DNA of 64,000 bases from Gymnorhina tibicen. Lineage: Eukaryota; Chordata; Aves; Passeriformes; Artamidae. The stretch is taken from positions 525,920 through 589,919 of the forward strand of contig VXAZ01001846.1 in assembly GCA_013399875.1 (NCBI GenBank), written 5' to 3'. A model generated the notes under the pieces. It saw only the letters and a list, made by a program, of their open reading frames with translations, had not been told where the DNA came from and ran no database searches. Numbering within the stretch: the first letter of the stretch is position 1; each line of letters begins with the position of its first letter. The position numbers were made by a program, and so were the translations under genes. This document shows positions 56,401 to 63,939 of this stretch, piece after piece.

Positions 56401-59400
56401 GTCCAACCTATCTTATTATTATCTTAGATTCTGATTAATTCTTTCCAAACTGCAACATGCTGAACGTAATATGCTGGGTCAGATCAAAGATCTCCATAAA
56501 AAGAACCAGGTCTTTGACAGAGGATGCCCAAGGAAAGAAAAAAACCTCAGAAAAAGACAAATACGGAGTTATCTTTCTTAGACACACTCTCCTATCTTCC
56601 AGCAACGGGCAGTGTAGGCTTTCCAAATGGGAAGCTGTATTGACATCACTACAGTGATGGAGTTTTTGCCAGGATTTTGCCTAATTTGTTTTTAAACCCT
56701 TCCAAATTTTGGCTTCCACAGAATACTCACAACAACAAATTTCACAGTTTAGCTGTGCATTATGCTGGAAAATCACTTCTCTTTATTAGTTATAAACCAA
56801 ATAATTTCACTGTGCTACATAACACTCTCCTCATTGTGAGAAACAATGAACTATCTTTACATCTCACCTTCCCCACACCATTAAGAGTCTTGTAGATCAC
56901 CATATACTTCCTTTACCAAAGTTGCCTTCCTACTATGACCAGACCTAGACTATTTATTCTTAGATGTATTTAATCTATAATTCTAATCACCCTTGCTGCC
57001 CTTTACTTCATTTTCAACCTTTCTGAGCTGGGGGAGAAGAAGGTATCACATTATACATTCCATATTTCACAGTTATACAATGGTGTAACTACAGCTCTTG
57101 CTTGGCTTCTTTCCTAATTAGCCCAAATACTGCTTGTCTTTTTGACCAATGATGATCAAAAATTTCCAAGAACTATCCATACTACCTCCATAGACCTATT
57201 TTCTGCATAATAATAGTCAAGTCAGCACCCTGCTGAATATGTATAATAAGAGTTTCCTCTTCTCCATGGTAGAAAAACACATTACTTTGCATTTTTCAAA
57301 CTTGGATCCCATCTGCAATTTTATCCTGCAGTCACACAGATTTTTATTCCTTTCATCTTCCTTCAGCCATAGGGCTGGTTCGAGGCACCTGCTCCCAACT
57401 TATTTTCCCAGTTCTACACTGCCCCATTCTTACTACTTTCATGAGACTAATTTTGAGTTGGATCAGCTTCCTGATCTAGCACAACAGCTCAAACAGGCAG
57501 TCAGATGTGGGGATAATAGGGTGTACAAGAATATAATCTTGCATGGCCACCAAAGGTGAAACTATGGCTTTATTTATCAGGAGACCCTCAGCCATTTAAT
57601 AATACCAGCACATGCTGTTACCTCAGATTTCATCCCACACTCAGCAGCACCCAGTCTTCAATGGCAAATTCCCTCCATTTTAAACACAGACAATTTACTC
57701 CTACCTTTCATTTTCTCTCTTTTAAGTAATCATCAGTCCTGAAAAGCATCTCTTTCCTGATCAAAACGATCTTTAAACTTCTTTCAGGACTTTTGGCAAG
57801 GGACTTTATCAAAAGCATTTTGAAAATATGAATGTAAGACACAGGCACACCAGATCATATATATCCTCACTGTCTTTCAAACCTTTAACAGCTCTACAGG
57901 ATACACAATATCTGAACAGTCTGCAAAAAAAAAAATCCCCACATTTCCTTCTTCTCAGTATGTTTCTGTATGCATTTCTTCTTTCTGCATCTACTGTACT
58001 GCCACTCAATTTCCCAACACAAATTCATAACTTCATGCTGAAATTTTGCATCTAATCATACTCCCGCAAGCAAGTCCAGCTGCTAAATACACCAGTCCTT
58101 CTTTCCTGCTGTCCTCACCTGCACACCTCTCACTCCCTGCCACCCTCTCCCTGTGTCAAGGGGGCAAACTTTGTGTCACTGACAGATTAAGTGGATCAAG
58201 AGACTTATCCATCTTAAAACTAATAATTTAGTATTTCCTAGGTTAGTGTCAACTAGGAGCAGCTCCCTACTTGGGTCTGCTACAGAATCACACGACAGAT
58301 GTAGAAGCACAGAGGCACCAGTGGCAGGAGTGGCTGGGAAAGGCCAAGCTGCTTCTTTCAACTACAGCAACAGTTTATGCTGGAATAATGCATTGATAAA
58401 ATGACAACCTTATTACTTAGATGTTCCCCAAATAGAACCATTTCTTTTAATTGGCATCACATTTTCCACCTTCCTCTGCCACTCAAGCTGCTTTATATGA
58501 TAGATTACACACCACTGTTAGGAGTTTAGCAATTTCATATCAGAGTTCCTTTAGAAGTCTTCGGGGAGTAACATCTGATCCTGGTGATTTGTTACTATTC
58601 ATTTTATTGATTTATTCTAAACCAACTTCTACTGACAGTCTAATTTAGAGATAGCTTAGACTCACACTGCATAAAGCAATGGTCCTCTGCAAGATCCTCC
58701 CCAGGTTCTCTCATATTGAACACTGACATATATTAATAGTTTTTTATCTTTTCTGTTATTCTTGCACTGATGTGCTCTGCTAAACTCTTATTCTCCTCCT
58801 ATAAGCATGGCAGTAGTATGCATTTAGCCCACTTATTTTACCAAATCTTCCTAAAACTTCAGGGAAAAGTTTACAAAATCCCTCAAAATTATGACTGATA
58901 ACATTTCATTATGGAGGACTGTAAAGAGGAAGGGTTAGCAGGCATTTATTCTCTCCATCCTAAAACCTGGAAGGTAGAATCACAAAGTGTTGGGCAAATA
59001 TTTATTCTCGTTGACATCAGTCCACATGCATCAGATACATTGACTGTGTGGCAGTCACAGGAGCCCATTTTTCAACACCTTTTAATCATCAGTGAAAAGC
59101 ATAGTGAGCAAAATACTTAATGACATCCTTCCCAACTAAGAAACAAAAAATATCAAAAAGCAACCAGACCTTTTTTTCTTGGAATATTAAACAAAAGACA
59201 ATCTAGAAAAGGCAGAGCTGTATTCCTTTTTCACAGCTTCATTTAGCAGCTGACTACAGTCAGTTCATGCAAGGTAGTACCATTCTCCTCCAAGGTCATG
59301 TACATTCCACAGAGGGTGCCACTGCCCAATATCTCAGCAGTGTCATTGGTGCAGTGTAGAAACAGGATGTGTTAAACAAAAGTAACTCTTACTTCACAGC

Positions 59401-62400
59401 ACTTCTAGGACAAACAGACATGGTCTGAAGGCCCCTCCTAGGTAGTATGTTATGATCCTAAAGGTAAAACTGCTTCTGTATGGCAGGGGAGAGGTCCCAC
59501 TAATCCAAGGACCATGCACAGTCCCAGATAAGGTGACATAGTATGGTACAAAGGTCATTACTCCTTTCTTTTCCTACTCCAAAGAAATCCAGACCATACT
59601 TACACTTTTCTACCTCTCTTTTAGCTATGTCATGAGGATTTGTCCTCTTTTTCTGTCCCTTTAATCTTTCTCCAGGCCCTCCATCATTTGCCATCCCAAC
59701 TTCTGCAATAGCCTAACAAAACTGTCATGCCTCCTCCTTGTCACCCTTTCACCCAGTCCACTACAAAGATATATCAGTTAATACTGACACCACCATGTTG
59801 CTCCAGTCGTACCATTCCTTGTTTATTTCCTTTCTCCAGATCATCCTTTCCCTCTGCCTCTTGCTCTCAAAGACCTTCACAAATGAATCTCTTCTCTATT
59901 CGTTCCCTAAAATGAATCCCTTAGTAGGGAGGTAAAAGACATGTGGTGCCAGCAGACGCAACGGGGCAGATTATGTTCTACTTCAGTAATGTCTGCTTAA
60001 GCTGCCTGAGAGAGGTGACCCAGTGGACTGAGGGAAATGGTCTGAGTGATCCAGGCAGGCCTGGAATAGCAGCAGTGGATGTGATGATTGCTACATCATT
60101 CCAGAGGCTGCCAAACATTGAAGCAACCACCACAAGGCAAGACAATACGTTTGAACAGAGACCAGTTGGAGGACACTCCAAAGATTACATCAGGATAATA
60201 TGTAGAGAAGGAAATGCTGCTAACATCCAAGAAATAAAGATTTTGCATAAAAGACCAACGATTCTGAAATAAATGGTGTAGTCAATGGGAAGGGATTAGA
60301 GATCCTGAGACGCTAAAATTTGGCCTCTTGGAGATTACTTCAAATTACATCAAGGGTTCAAATCTCCACCCTTGATTAGGATTAACCCAGGGGGTGTGTC
60401 TTGCACCTTCCACCTAGATATTGACATATTTGAAGTGTATCACTCTATTCAGTTCTTAAAACCTCAAACTGCACTCTAAAATACACACTCAGCAGACACT
60501 CGCCAGTGATTCCAACTATCTTAGAGATGACTAGAAAAGTTGTTTGTTACAGAAATTTAAAATTTCCATCCATCTCATGGCAGGAAACAAAAACAGTCTT
60601 CTTGGGGGTTGGTACCTTACAGGTTACAGTAACTCAGTGAGATGAAAACTTCCTCCCTCTGAGATGGAAGGCTGGCAAGCCTTTGTCAGTGGCAAGCCCA
60701 AATTTAAAGTGATGTCCCAAGAACTCGCATATACTCCTTGATATAGTCATCACAAAAATCCCTCAGTTATTAAACAATTACTAAGTACGGTAAGCCTAAA
60801 GAGTGTTGCAAACCTCAGGCTTTCCAGACATCCTGCCTATGGAAGTAACCAGAATAGACTAGTCTAGCCTTGCAGATTGCAGTGTCCTCTTCTGGTGTCC
60901 TCAGTTGCTAAAACAGTGCTCTGTTATGTCATAGGCACTGGGATAACTCTTCAGGTTGGGTCCCCACCTGTTTATTATAGCAGAGTTTATTAAGCTGAGT
61001 GCTTAAGGTGTCTTGCTGCAGGTTTAGCAGCAGCTGAAGGAAGCCTTGGAGACTGGGCTGGACTCCAGTAAAATGTTTTCCAGACCAGCCCCAAAACTTG
61101 CTTTATGCTCTCAGGTGCAAGCGGTGTCTGCTGGATTGGGCTAGAAAATGGAGGATGGCTGGGAGTAATCCATGGCGCATCATTCAGCCACGTCGCTGTT
61201 TATCAAAGGCGGTGTTCCAAGACCACACCAGCCCCAGGATAGAGGATTTTTTTGTTAACAACCATAGAGGGCTGGAATTATGATTTGGTATACAAAGGGT
61301 GGGAATGAAAACATGCAGAGCATCCCTCCTTGGGAAGCAGTGCAAAGGGTCAAACAGAACAGCAGCCCCCTGTGCACCAGTGAATGTCAGAACAGCCCTT
61401 TCTCATGTTCTTTACAGACACAAATAAGGAAACTGCATTGGGGGCTGCAGGGAAAGCAAGAGGCCACGGAAGTCATCCTGGAACTGGCAAACAGACAGCA
61501 GGAGCAGCAGCTGGGTACAACAACATTGTCCTTTTATGTTCTGCAAAGCTATGCTTGCTAAAACACAAGCCTGCAGGGCTCTGCAACTTGGTCGTTCTCT
61601 GAGATGGGCCAGATTGGAACTAGAAAAAAATACAAAACCCAGCAAATCCAAACACCCAAACGGCAGAAGGATGCCTTCAGGTACACACACAAAGCTGTAC
61701 ATATGCAGAGTCAACATCCCATACTTCCTCATGCCAAAGGCAACTGAGGCTGCAAAACAAGCTGGTAAAAACCATTATGGGGCATCCCCCTCATAAACCA
61801 CTGGGAAACAACTCCTAAAGTCTTTCATTTTGAAGAAGTTCTGTATTACCAGATTAATAAAGTCAGAAGAACATGGTATCTGAGGAACTACCCTTGAGGG
61901 AGTGGAGGGCTGCTGGGCAAGGTTTAGCACACATCTTTGTGATGGCAAAAAACCGAAGGCACAGCTACTTTGTTCTGTCTCTGGGATCCAGTTAACCCTG
62001 GCTACAGGGCAGAGCGTAATTGTTTCTTTCTAAAGGAGTTAGGATAAGGCAGAGGTGAGGGGAAGCTAATCAACCTTTAAATACTTTACCATCTGCTAAC
62101 CACCAAGCAAGTAGTGGTTTAACATTTGCTTTGAGGACAGTTTGCCAGCCCCTCTGTACAACAATAAGATCAGGCTTAGGAACAGCCTCTCTGTGATGTG
62201 AGGGAGAGAGAGAGAAAAGAGAGGGAAAAAAAAAAGGTAATACATGGGAGAATGTATACAGCATCTAATGCTTTACATAAGGAGTGCTCTGCATTTACAA
62301 ACACCAAAATATAATACATATCACTACAGAAAATATCATTGTTTTCCAGCAAGACTGTAAGCTTATAAAATAAGATGAAGCAGATTATAAAGACTGGCAA

Positions 62401-63939
62401 CTGATGTTCCCCAATCTGTGTGCGATAAACATTAATGGGAAAACTTATTCTGGATCCAATATTTGACCTTAAAAGGCCAGGGAAGGATCCTCACTACACT
62501 GCCTAAGAGCTGGTTCAAGTAAATTACACCCATAACTAGCCTAGTGCCTCTGTGGAAGGAAAACAACCACAGCCTCTCTCTGCACTAAATATTAATGTCT
62601 AGGCAGACAAAAGCAGCACTAGGAGCACTGTAGTAATATCACTGGCAGACACTCTATGTGTTTCTTTGGGGCATTGGCACATCAGCATTAGGAATATGCC
62701 TATTGTCCCACATTGAACTAATGTCTTGTTCTGAGACATTCCTCTGGGAATCACAGATGTTATTTGTATTCTCAGACATTTAAAAGGATTAAAGTGTGTT
62801 TATTCTCAGTAATCTCATTTGTAGAGAAAGATATATACAGGCATCAGGAGTATGCATTTTAACCCTATTGGGGATGACCAAATGCACAGTGACATTGGCA
62901 GCCACCTACCCTCCTCTTCAGTATTCAGAACCTCCGAAAGTCTCACCAGCCTGGCCGCTTCCATTAAAACTACCTATGAATTGCAGGTTACAGGCACTTC
63001 TGATAAACTATTTCATGAGCTCTTGGTTACAGCAAGCTGTGCATATAGCCAAGAGATCCAGCTGAAAATTAAACTGCATGTCAAGTAGCCCGATTCATAT
63101 AAAATTGCTCTAGGCTGGAATAAAATATCTCTGGTTGAAAACACACAAGTGGAGCACTGGGCGATATGCTGTGCCCTGGGCTATGAGGAAATTTATAAGC
63201 CATTTTTATGAAACAGACGTGCCAAAGTACTGCGGTGGTGGCAAAAAGAGTAGCTGGCCAGGAGGTGAGGTGCACTGCAAGCATCCGGATGGACACAGGA
63301 ACAGCTGCAGGCTACGAGGGATGGCAGCCCTGCCTGCAGAGAGACGGTGCTGTACAAAGCCCGCCGCAGCCTGCGCTACCCCGGCGGCAGCCAAAGCCGA
63401 GGTAAACCGGTTCAAGTTGCTACCGAGAGGCTCCGGTACCGCCGGCGCTCCTGCTCCGGGGCCGGTGCCGCTCCGACACCTCCCGGCTGCCGCGCCACAC
63501 TCGGGGGTTCGTCCCCGCACCGCCCCGGCTGCACGCCCGGCTGGCAGCGGCTTTCGGCCAGGGGTGCCCGGGAGCGATCCCCGCGCCGCCCCGCTCTGCC
63601 GGCACCGGGACCGGCACCTCTCCCCCATTCCCGGCCACCGCCGCCTCCCCGCCAGGCTCGCTCCTTACCCGTCTCTTTGTCCTGGGCGGCCTCCAGGTGC
63701 AGGTCGCTGAGGAGATGCTCCAAAATCTTCTCCGGCGTCCCCGACACCACCACGTATCTGTCGGAAAGCAGAGAGTCCCCGGAGTCATCCTCGGTGGAGG
63801 ACTGCGAGCGGCTGCTCCACTCATCCTCCTCGTCCTCCTCGTCGATGTACTTGAAGTAAGGCACGTCGAAGGTGGGCAGCGGCCGCTCCCCGCCGCGGCC
63901 CGCCAGCGCCTCGGGCACCCGCACCCTGCCGCTGCCCAT
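2284..63939 (-). CDS. RAPGEF5: Rap guanine nucleotide exchange factor 5 (16 coding exons)
   Basis: Sixteen exons on the minus strand splice, with matching phases, into a 573-residue protein (1722 nt with stop). I recognise it as RAPGEF5/MR-GEF by near-continuous similarity to the human protein, which is about 580 residues. Residues 1-60 are acidic and Ser-rich. About 61-200 form the REM domain, about 236-317 a ubiquitin-like/RA-type module, and about 335-573 the CDC25 Ras-GEF domain. In the last, [17 protein letters not shown] (340-356), [18 protein letters not shown] (426-443) and [17 protein letters not shown] (487-503) match the conserved regions of this fold. The family swaps GDP for GTP on Rap1/Rap2; M-Ras-GTP is reported to bind the RA region; and RAPGEF5 has been linked to beta-catenin nuclear entry and left-right patterning in Xenopus. 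Fourteen introns are GT-AG and one is AT-AC. Human annotations also include a longer N-terminal form; any such exons would lie beyond position 64000. Confidence 0.96.
2403..5797 (-). other. RAPGEF5: Intron 15
   Basis: A GT-AG intron of 3395 nt. It contains a short (TA)n tract at 4514-4526. A frame of 136 codons at 2500-2910 (minus) abuts the last exon but has no domain and no splice support. No other feature. Confidence 0.85.
4514..4526. repeat. Short (TA)n microsatellite
   Basis: An uninterrupted TA alternation of 13 bases, preceded by TTACATACAT repeated words (4491-4510). Confidence 0.85.
5798..5852 (-). CDS. RAPGEF5: RAPGEF5 coding exon 15 (residues 517-535)
   Basis: The acceptor is TCTTTGCAG|CACATG and the donor is CAATTTG|GTGAGT. 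The 55-nt exon encodes [18 protein letters not shown] plus the first base of Gly535, a helix near the end of the catalytic domain. Confidence 0.96.
9719..10100 (-). mobile_element. CR1 LINE, 5'-truncated 3' end
   Basis: The plus strand starts CATAGAATCACAGAATAAGC, the reverse complement of the CR1 terminal repeat and 3' UTR end. It continues through GAGTCCAACTCCTGGCCT, GGTGCCGTGAACACGTCCCT, CCAGTGCCCAGCCACCCTCT and TCCAGCCTAAACCTCCCCTG, the well-known avian CR1 3' segment in antisense. The copy is about 380 bp, the usual truncated size, and is well preserved compared with the relics elsewhere in the window. Confidence 0.93.
10111..10190 (+). repeat. A/C-rich simple repeat (AAACC/AACA)n
   Basis: Interrupted AACCA, AACA and CAAA units directly follow the 5' truncation side of the CR1 copy. 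Confidence 0.8.
10848..10912 (-). CDS. RAPGEF5: RAPGEF5 coding exon 14 (residues 495-516)
   Basis: The acceptor is CTTTCCAG|ATGTAAC and the donor is AAGCTG|GTAAGC. The 65-nt exon encodes (D)[14 protein letters not shown] and LVNFEKL. The D-x-x-F-x-x-E-G-N and V-N-F-x-K motifs are Ras-GEF signatures. Confidence 0.97.
10913..14184 (-). other. RAPGEF5: Intron 13
   Basis: A GT-AG intron of 3272 nt. It has a locally GC-rich stretch at about 11160-12600, including a C-rich tract at 12188-12198. No gene, recognised repeat or RNA. Confidence 0.85.
14185..14272 (-). CDS. RAPGEF5: RAPGEF5 coding exon 13 (residues 466-495, catalytic hairpin region)
   Basis: The acceptor is TTTTGTAG|GATCCC and the donor is CTGAAAG|GTAATG. 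The 88-nt exon encodes [20 protein letters not shown], then IPFMPLLLK and the first base of Asp495. P-x-x-P-x-x-x-x-L-x-D is the conserved segment leading into the hairpin exit. Confidence 0.97.
14273..15356 (-). other. RAPGEF5: Intron 12, largely open in the RAPGEF5 frame
   Basis: A GT-AG intron of 1084 nt with the strong donor GTAAGTGTGG. Reading through the donor, the frame of exon 12 remains open for about 190 codons to a stop at 14787-14789. No domain is recognised in this extension. Confidence 0.85.
15357..15407 (-). CDS. RAPGEF5: RAPGEF5 coding exon 12 (residues 449-465)
   Basis: The acceptor CACACTTCAG|AAAATT follows a strong pyrimidine tract that includes a 17-base T run on the coding strand (15436-15452). 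The donor is TTGACG|GTAAGT. The 51-nt exon is in phase 0 at both ends and encodes [17 protein letters not shown]. Intron 12 stays open in the same frame past the donor for about 190 codons. Confidence 0.96.
15408..18027 (-). other. RAPGEF5: Intron 11
   Basis: A GT-AG intron of 2620 nt. It has a 17-base A run (15436-15452, plus strand) that forms part of the exon 12 pyrimidine tract. It also has a perfect short hairpin at 15871-15895 with 9-base arms (GTGCCAGTG / CACTGGCAC). After exon 11 the frame stays open about 55 codons into the intron (down to 17866). Confidence 0.85.
18028..18118 (-). CDS. RAPGEF5: RAPGEF5 coding exon 11 (residues 418-448, catalytic core)
   Basis: The acceptor is TTCCTCAG|CTGTAAAG and the donor is TGGGAG|GTAAGA. 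The 91-nt exon encodes [20 protein letters not shown], then [10 protein letters not shown]. NxNSxxAIxxGLxxxxVxRL is the most diagnostic Ras-GEF motif, located just before the helical hairpin that opens the nucleotide pocket. Confidence 0.98.
18119..21387 (-). other. RAPGEF5: Intron 10
   Basis: A GT-AG intron of 3269 nt. An ancient CR1-like relic covers roughly 18500-19420. From 19440 to 21387 I see unique AT-rich sequence with no recognised gene. Confidence 0.85.
18500..19420 (-). mobile_element. Ancient CR1-like LINE relic
   Basis: The plus strand matches, with gaps, the antisense of old CR1-type elements. Phrases include GCATCTATCTAAATTAAATC near 18867, TGCAATCCCTCACCATTTTT near 18961 and TGGTTCCAGTACAGGTCCTG near 19044, in the order expected for a minus-strand copy. 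Frames are fully degraded. It belongs to the same broad family as the 56640-58880 relic, but is shorter. Boundaries are approximate. Confidence 0.6.
21388..21566 (-). CDS. RAPGEF5: RAPGEF5 coding exon 10 (residues 359-418, Ras-GEF domain)
   Basis: The acceptor is GTCTTCCAG|CAAGAG and the donor is GCCCA|GTAAGT. The 179-nt exon encodes [20 protein letters not shown], then [20 protein letters not shown] and [19 protein letters not shown], plus two bases of His418. The N-E-V-x-x-W-V-A-T-E-I-L segment is the conserved catalytic-core helix that packs against Rap. Confidence 0.97.
21567..23049 (-). other. RAPGEF5: Intron 9
   Basis: A GT-AG intron of 1483 nt. It contains the 72-bp minisatellite at 21777-22180 with the single undetermined base at 22014. 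The remainder is unique sequence. Confidence 0.9.
21777..22180. repeat. 72-bp minisatellite in two blocks joined at an N
   Basis: Unit starts (CTGCAGTTCC) fall at 21799, 21871 and 21943, then at 22037 and 22109, with 72-bp spacing inside each block. A 22-base lead-in, TTTGCTCTTCTTGGAAGAAT plus TC, occurs before both blocks (21777-21798 and 22015-22036). Both blocks end in CACTTCTG. A single N separates them at 22014. Because 72 is a multiple of 3, the minus strand stays open and gives a repeating 24-residue peptide, but nothing suggests it is translated. Confidence 0.95.
23050..23172 (-). CDS. RAPGEF5: RAPGEF5 coding exon 9 (residues 318-358, start of the Ras-GEF domain)
   Basis: The acceptor is TTTGTTTAG|AACCCA and the donor is CACGAG|GTAAGA. 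The 123-nt exon (41 codons, phase 0 at both ends) encodes [20 protein letters not shown], then [21 protein letters not shown]. The LALELTxxDWxLFxxI segment is the first structurally conserved region of CDC25-type exchange factors. Confidence 0.97.
23173..24936 (-). other. RAPGEF5: Intron 8
   Basis: A GT-AG intron of 1764 nt. A pyrimidine-rich CTCT tract lies at 23408-23433 and a purine/GA-rich patch at 24300-24420. No gene or recognised element. Confidence 0.85.
24937..25034 (-). CDS. RAPGEF5: RAPGEF5 coding exon 8 (residues 285-317)
   Basis: The acceptor is TTTTTACAG|AAAAACATG and the donor is TTTG|GTAAGG. The 98-nt exon encodes [20 protein letters not shown], then [12 protein letters not shown], completing the ubiquitin-like module (end of fold, V-Y-R-K strand). 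Confidence 0.96.
25035..27660 (-). other. RAPGEF5: Intron 7
   Basis: A GT-AG intron of 2626 nt with a GTAAAT donor. It contains an old CR1-like 3' end at about 25275-25410 and is otherwise unremarkable. Confidence 0.85.
25275..25410 (-). mobile_element. Old CR1-like LINE 3' end fragment
   Basis: The plus strand reads AAATCATCTAGTCTAGCCTC, then TTATAGAACATTTCATTTCA and CCCAGTGAATC. This resembles the antisense of the 3' end of ancient amniote CR1 families (from memory). The element would lie on the minus strand and is strongly decayed. Confidence 0.5.
27661..27810 (-). CDS. RAPGEF5: RAPGEF5 coding exon 7 (residues 235-285, RA/ubiquitin-like module)
   Basis: The acceptor is TTTGTGCAG|TTTTCTGCC and the donor is TCTGGGG|GTAAAT. 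The 150-nt exon encodes [20 protein letters not shown], then [20 protein letters not shown] and ALVTVSFSG. The beta-strand/helix pattern fits the ubiquitin-fold module that precedes the catalytic domain. Some substitutions against human cluster here, for example PEEE and TVS. Confidence 0.95.
27811..30794 (-). other. RAPGEF5: Intron 6
   Basis: A GT-AG intron of 2984 nt. It contains a 17-nt inverted repeat AGACAGGTAACCTGTCT (28779-28795) flanked by two copies of TATTATAGAC. A locally GC-richer segment at about 29380-29920 has open frames on both strands (up to 194 codons, plus) that resemble no known protein. Confidence 0.85.
30795..30873 (-). CDS. RAPGEF5: RAPGEF5 coding exon 6 (residues 209-235, inter-domain linker)
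   Basis: The acceptor CCCTCATAG|AATAAA follows a long pyrimidine tract, and the donor is GAAGAAA|GTGAGT. The 79-nt exon encodes [20 protein letters not shown], then MNETEE and the first base of Ile235. The FHQFSxKENWLQ core identifies it. Confidence 0.94.
30874..31819 (-). other. RAPGEF5: Intron 5
   Basis: A GT-AG intron of 946 nt. A long purine-rich tract on the plus strand (30876-30919) forms the extended pyrimidine tract before exon 6. Nothing else is recognised. Confidence 0.9.
31820..31850 (-). CDS. RAPGEF5: RAPGEF5 coding exon 5, a 31-nt microexon (residues 198-208)
   Basis: The acceptor is TTTGTTTCAG|C and the donor is AAAG|GTAATG. The exon encodes (H)[10 protein letters not shown] and completes His198. 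At 31 nt it is the smallest exon of the gene. Skipping it would shift the frame, so it is constitutive or a switch to a truncated product. It sits in the linker between the REM and RA-like regions. Confidence 0.93.
31851..32595 (-). other. RAPGEF5: Intron 4
   Basis: A GT-AG intron of 745 nt with the consensus donor GTAAGT. I see no repeats or embedded genes. Confidence 0.9.
32596..32693 (-). CDS. RAPGEF5: RAPGEF5 coding exon 4 (residues 166-198, end of REM domain)
   Basis: The acceptor is ATTTTGTAG|ACGATA and the donor is CGTCA|GTAAGT. The 98-nt exon encodes [20 protein letters not shown], then [12 protein letters not shown] and two bases of His198. The match to the human segment is nearly residue for residue. 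Confidence 0.96.
32694..34546 (-). other. RAPGEF5: Intron 3
   Basis: A GT-AG intron of 1853 nt with a weak donor (GTATTG). It contains three TGTTAAYGTR-like words spaced exactly 10 bp apart at 34301, 34311 and 34321. Nothing else is recognised. Confidence 0.85.
34547..34691 (-). CDS. RAPGEF5: RAPGEF5 coding exon 3 (residues 117-165, REM domain)
   Basis: The exon is preceded by ...CTACTCAC (AC acceptor of the U12-type intron) and begins T TAT TGT GCT AAG. It encodes [15 protein letters not shown], then a basic RKRK, then [21 protein letters not shown] and LKQFLK. It is 145 nt long and ends in phase 0 at AAG|GTATTG, a weak GT donor that lacks the usual G at +5. The VLHLVSQW and YKDWL blocks are typical of the REM helices. 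Confidence 0.95.
34692..35799 (-). other. RAPGEF5: Intron 2: U12-type (minor spliceosome) AT-AC intron
   Basis: On the coding strand the 1108-nt intron begins ATATCCTTTT (35799 down to 35790), a match to the U12 AT-type donor consensus. It ends with the perfect branch site TTCCTTAAC (34708 down to 34700) followed by CTACTCAC. The branch A lies about 9-10 nt from the AC terminus, as expected for this class. Splicing here restores His117-Tyr118. No GT-AG alternative preserves the protein. The interior also holds an 18-base A run (35337-35354, plus strand). Confidence 0.93.
35800..35878 (-). CDS. RAPGEF5: RAPGEF5 coding exon 2 (residues 91-117, REM domain)
   Basis: The acceptor is CTTTGCAG|AAACTC. 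The exon encodes (E)[19 protein letters not shown], then CQALLR and the first two bases of His117. It is 79 nt long. It does not end at a GT. The next bases are ATATCCTTTT, the minor-spliceosome (U12) AT-type donor, and joining CA here to T at the next exon restores His-Tyr as in the human protein. It forms REM-domain helix sequence. Confidence 0.95.
35879..48064 (-). other. Intron 1, distal part (no gene recognised)
   Basis: This part is AT-rich intronic DNA. It contains a decayed CR1 fragment near 36815-36990, a short AACA repeat (41563-41579), a near-palindromic patch at 37372-37410 and a CpG-retaining patch at 37620-37800 that could be regulatory. Open frames here are under 175 codons and resemble no protein I know. 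No splice-compatible RAPGEF5 exon was seen. Confidence 0.8.
36815..36990 (+). mobile_element. Decayed CR1 LINE 3' fragment
   Basis: Phrases such as CAACAGGTTACCTGCAGAAT, GGGCTTGCCTGTGCAAAGCT and CTTCACAGCTCCCTTCCAA, in this order, resemble the 3' part of avian CR1 elements in sense orientation. The usual terminal octamer repeats are not clear, so the copy is old or truncated. Confidence 0.55.
48065..48358. repeat. Perfect 147-bp tandem duplication
   Basis: Bases 48065-48211 are repeated without a mismatch at 48212-48358. The unit begins GTATTTCACGGAAAGTG and ends GATGCAGTGTTAA. The identity indicates a recent duplication, or an assembly artefact, inside intron 1. Unlike the array in intron 9, there is no N at the junction. 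Confidence 0.95.
48359..56639 (-). other. Intron 1, middle part (no gene recognised)
   Basis: This is intronic DNA with a two-copy 21-bp repeat (52224-52265), a 15-base A run (53442-53456) and a locally GC-rich, CpG-poor patch at about 50200-50720. The stretch 48700-48960 has balanced, low-repeat sequence with many homeodomain-like TAAT/ATTA words and may be a conserved noncoding element. The longest open frame of the window (256 codons, 53261-54031, minus) lies here but resembles no known protein. Confidence 0.75.
52224..52265. repeat. Two-copy 21-bp tandem repeat
   Basis: The unit TTAATGCACAGGGCTTCTGA plus A occurs at 52224-52244 and 52245-52265 without mismatch. Confidence 0.9.
56640..58880 (-). 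mobile_element. Ancient CR1-like LINE relic, about 2.2 kb
   Basis: As given, the plus strand follows, block by block, the antisense of old amniote CR1-type LINEs (from memory). Examples are TTTGGCTTCCACAG near 56708, CATTACTTTGCATTTTTCAA near 57280, TTATCAAAAGCATTTTGAAA near 57807 and CATCTGATCCTGGTGATTTG near 58571. The order runs from element 3' side to 5' side, so the element is on the minus strand. Frames are broken throughout and there is no intact reverse transcriptase. Its divergence suggests it predates modern birds. Confidence 0.7.
58881..63339 (-). other. Intron 1, promoter-proximal part (no gene recognised)
   Basis: This stretch is mostly unremarkable AT-rich intronic sequence, with a GA-rich simple tract at 62198-62236. 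Open frames at 59943-60272 (plus) and 61412-61732 (minus) are about 106-109 codons, with no recognisable domain. No additional RAPGEF5 exon was found. Confidence 0.75.
62198..62236 (+). repeat. GA-rich simple tract
   Basis: A GAGAGAGAGAG run followed by AAAAGAGAGGG and an A run. Low-complexity purine tract in intron 1. Confidence 0.8.

Noticed and set aside
63135..63859. Long plus-strand open frames (191 and 170 codons) opposite exon 1
   Set aside because: They are products of the GC-rich CpG island and lie antisense to the conserved RAPGEF5 exon 1. They contain low-complexity Pro/Arg/Ala and no known domain.
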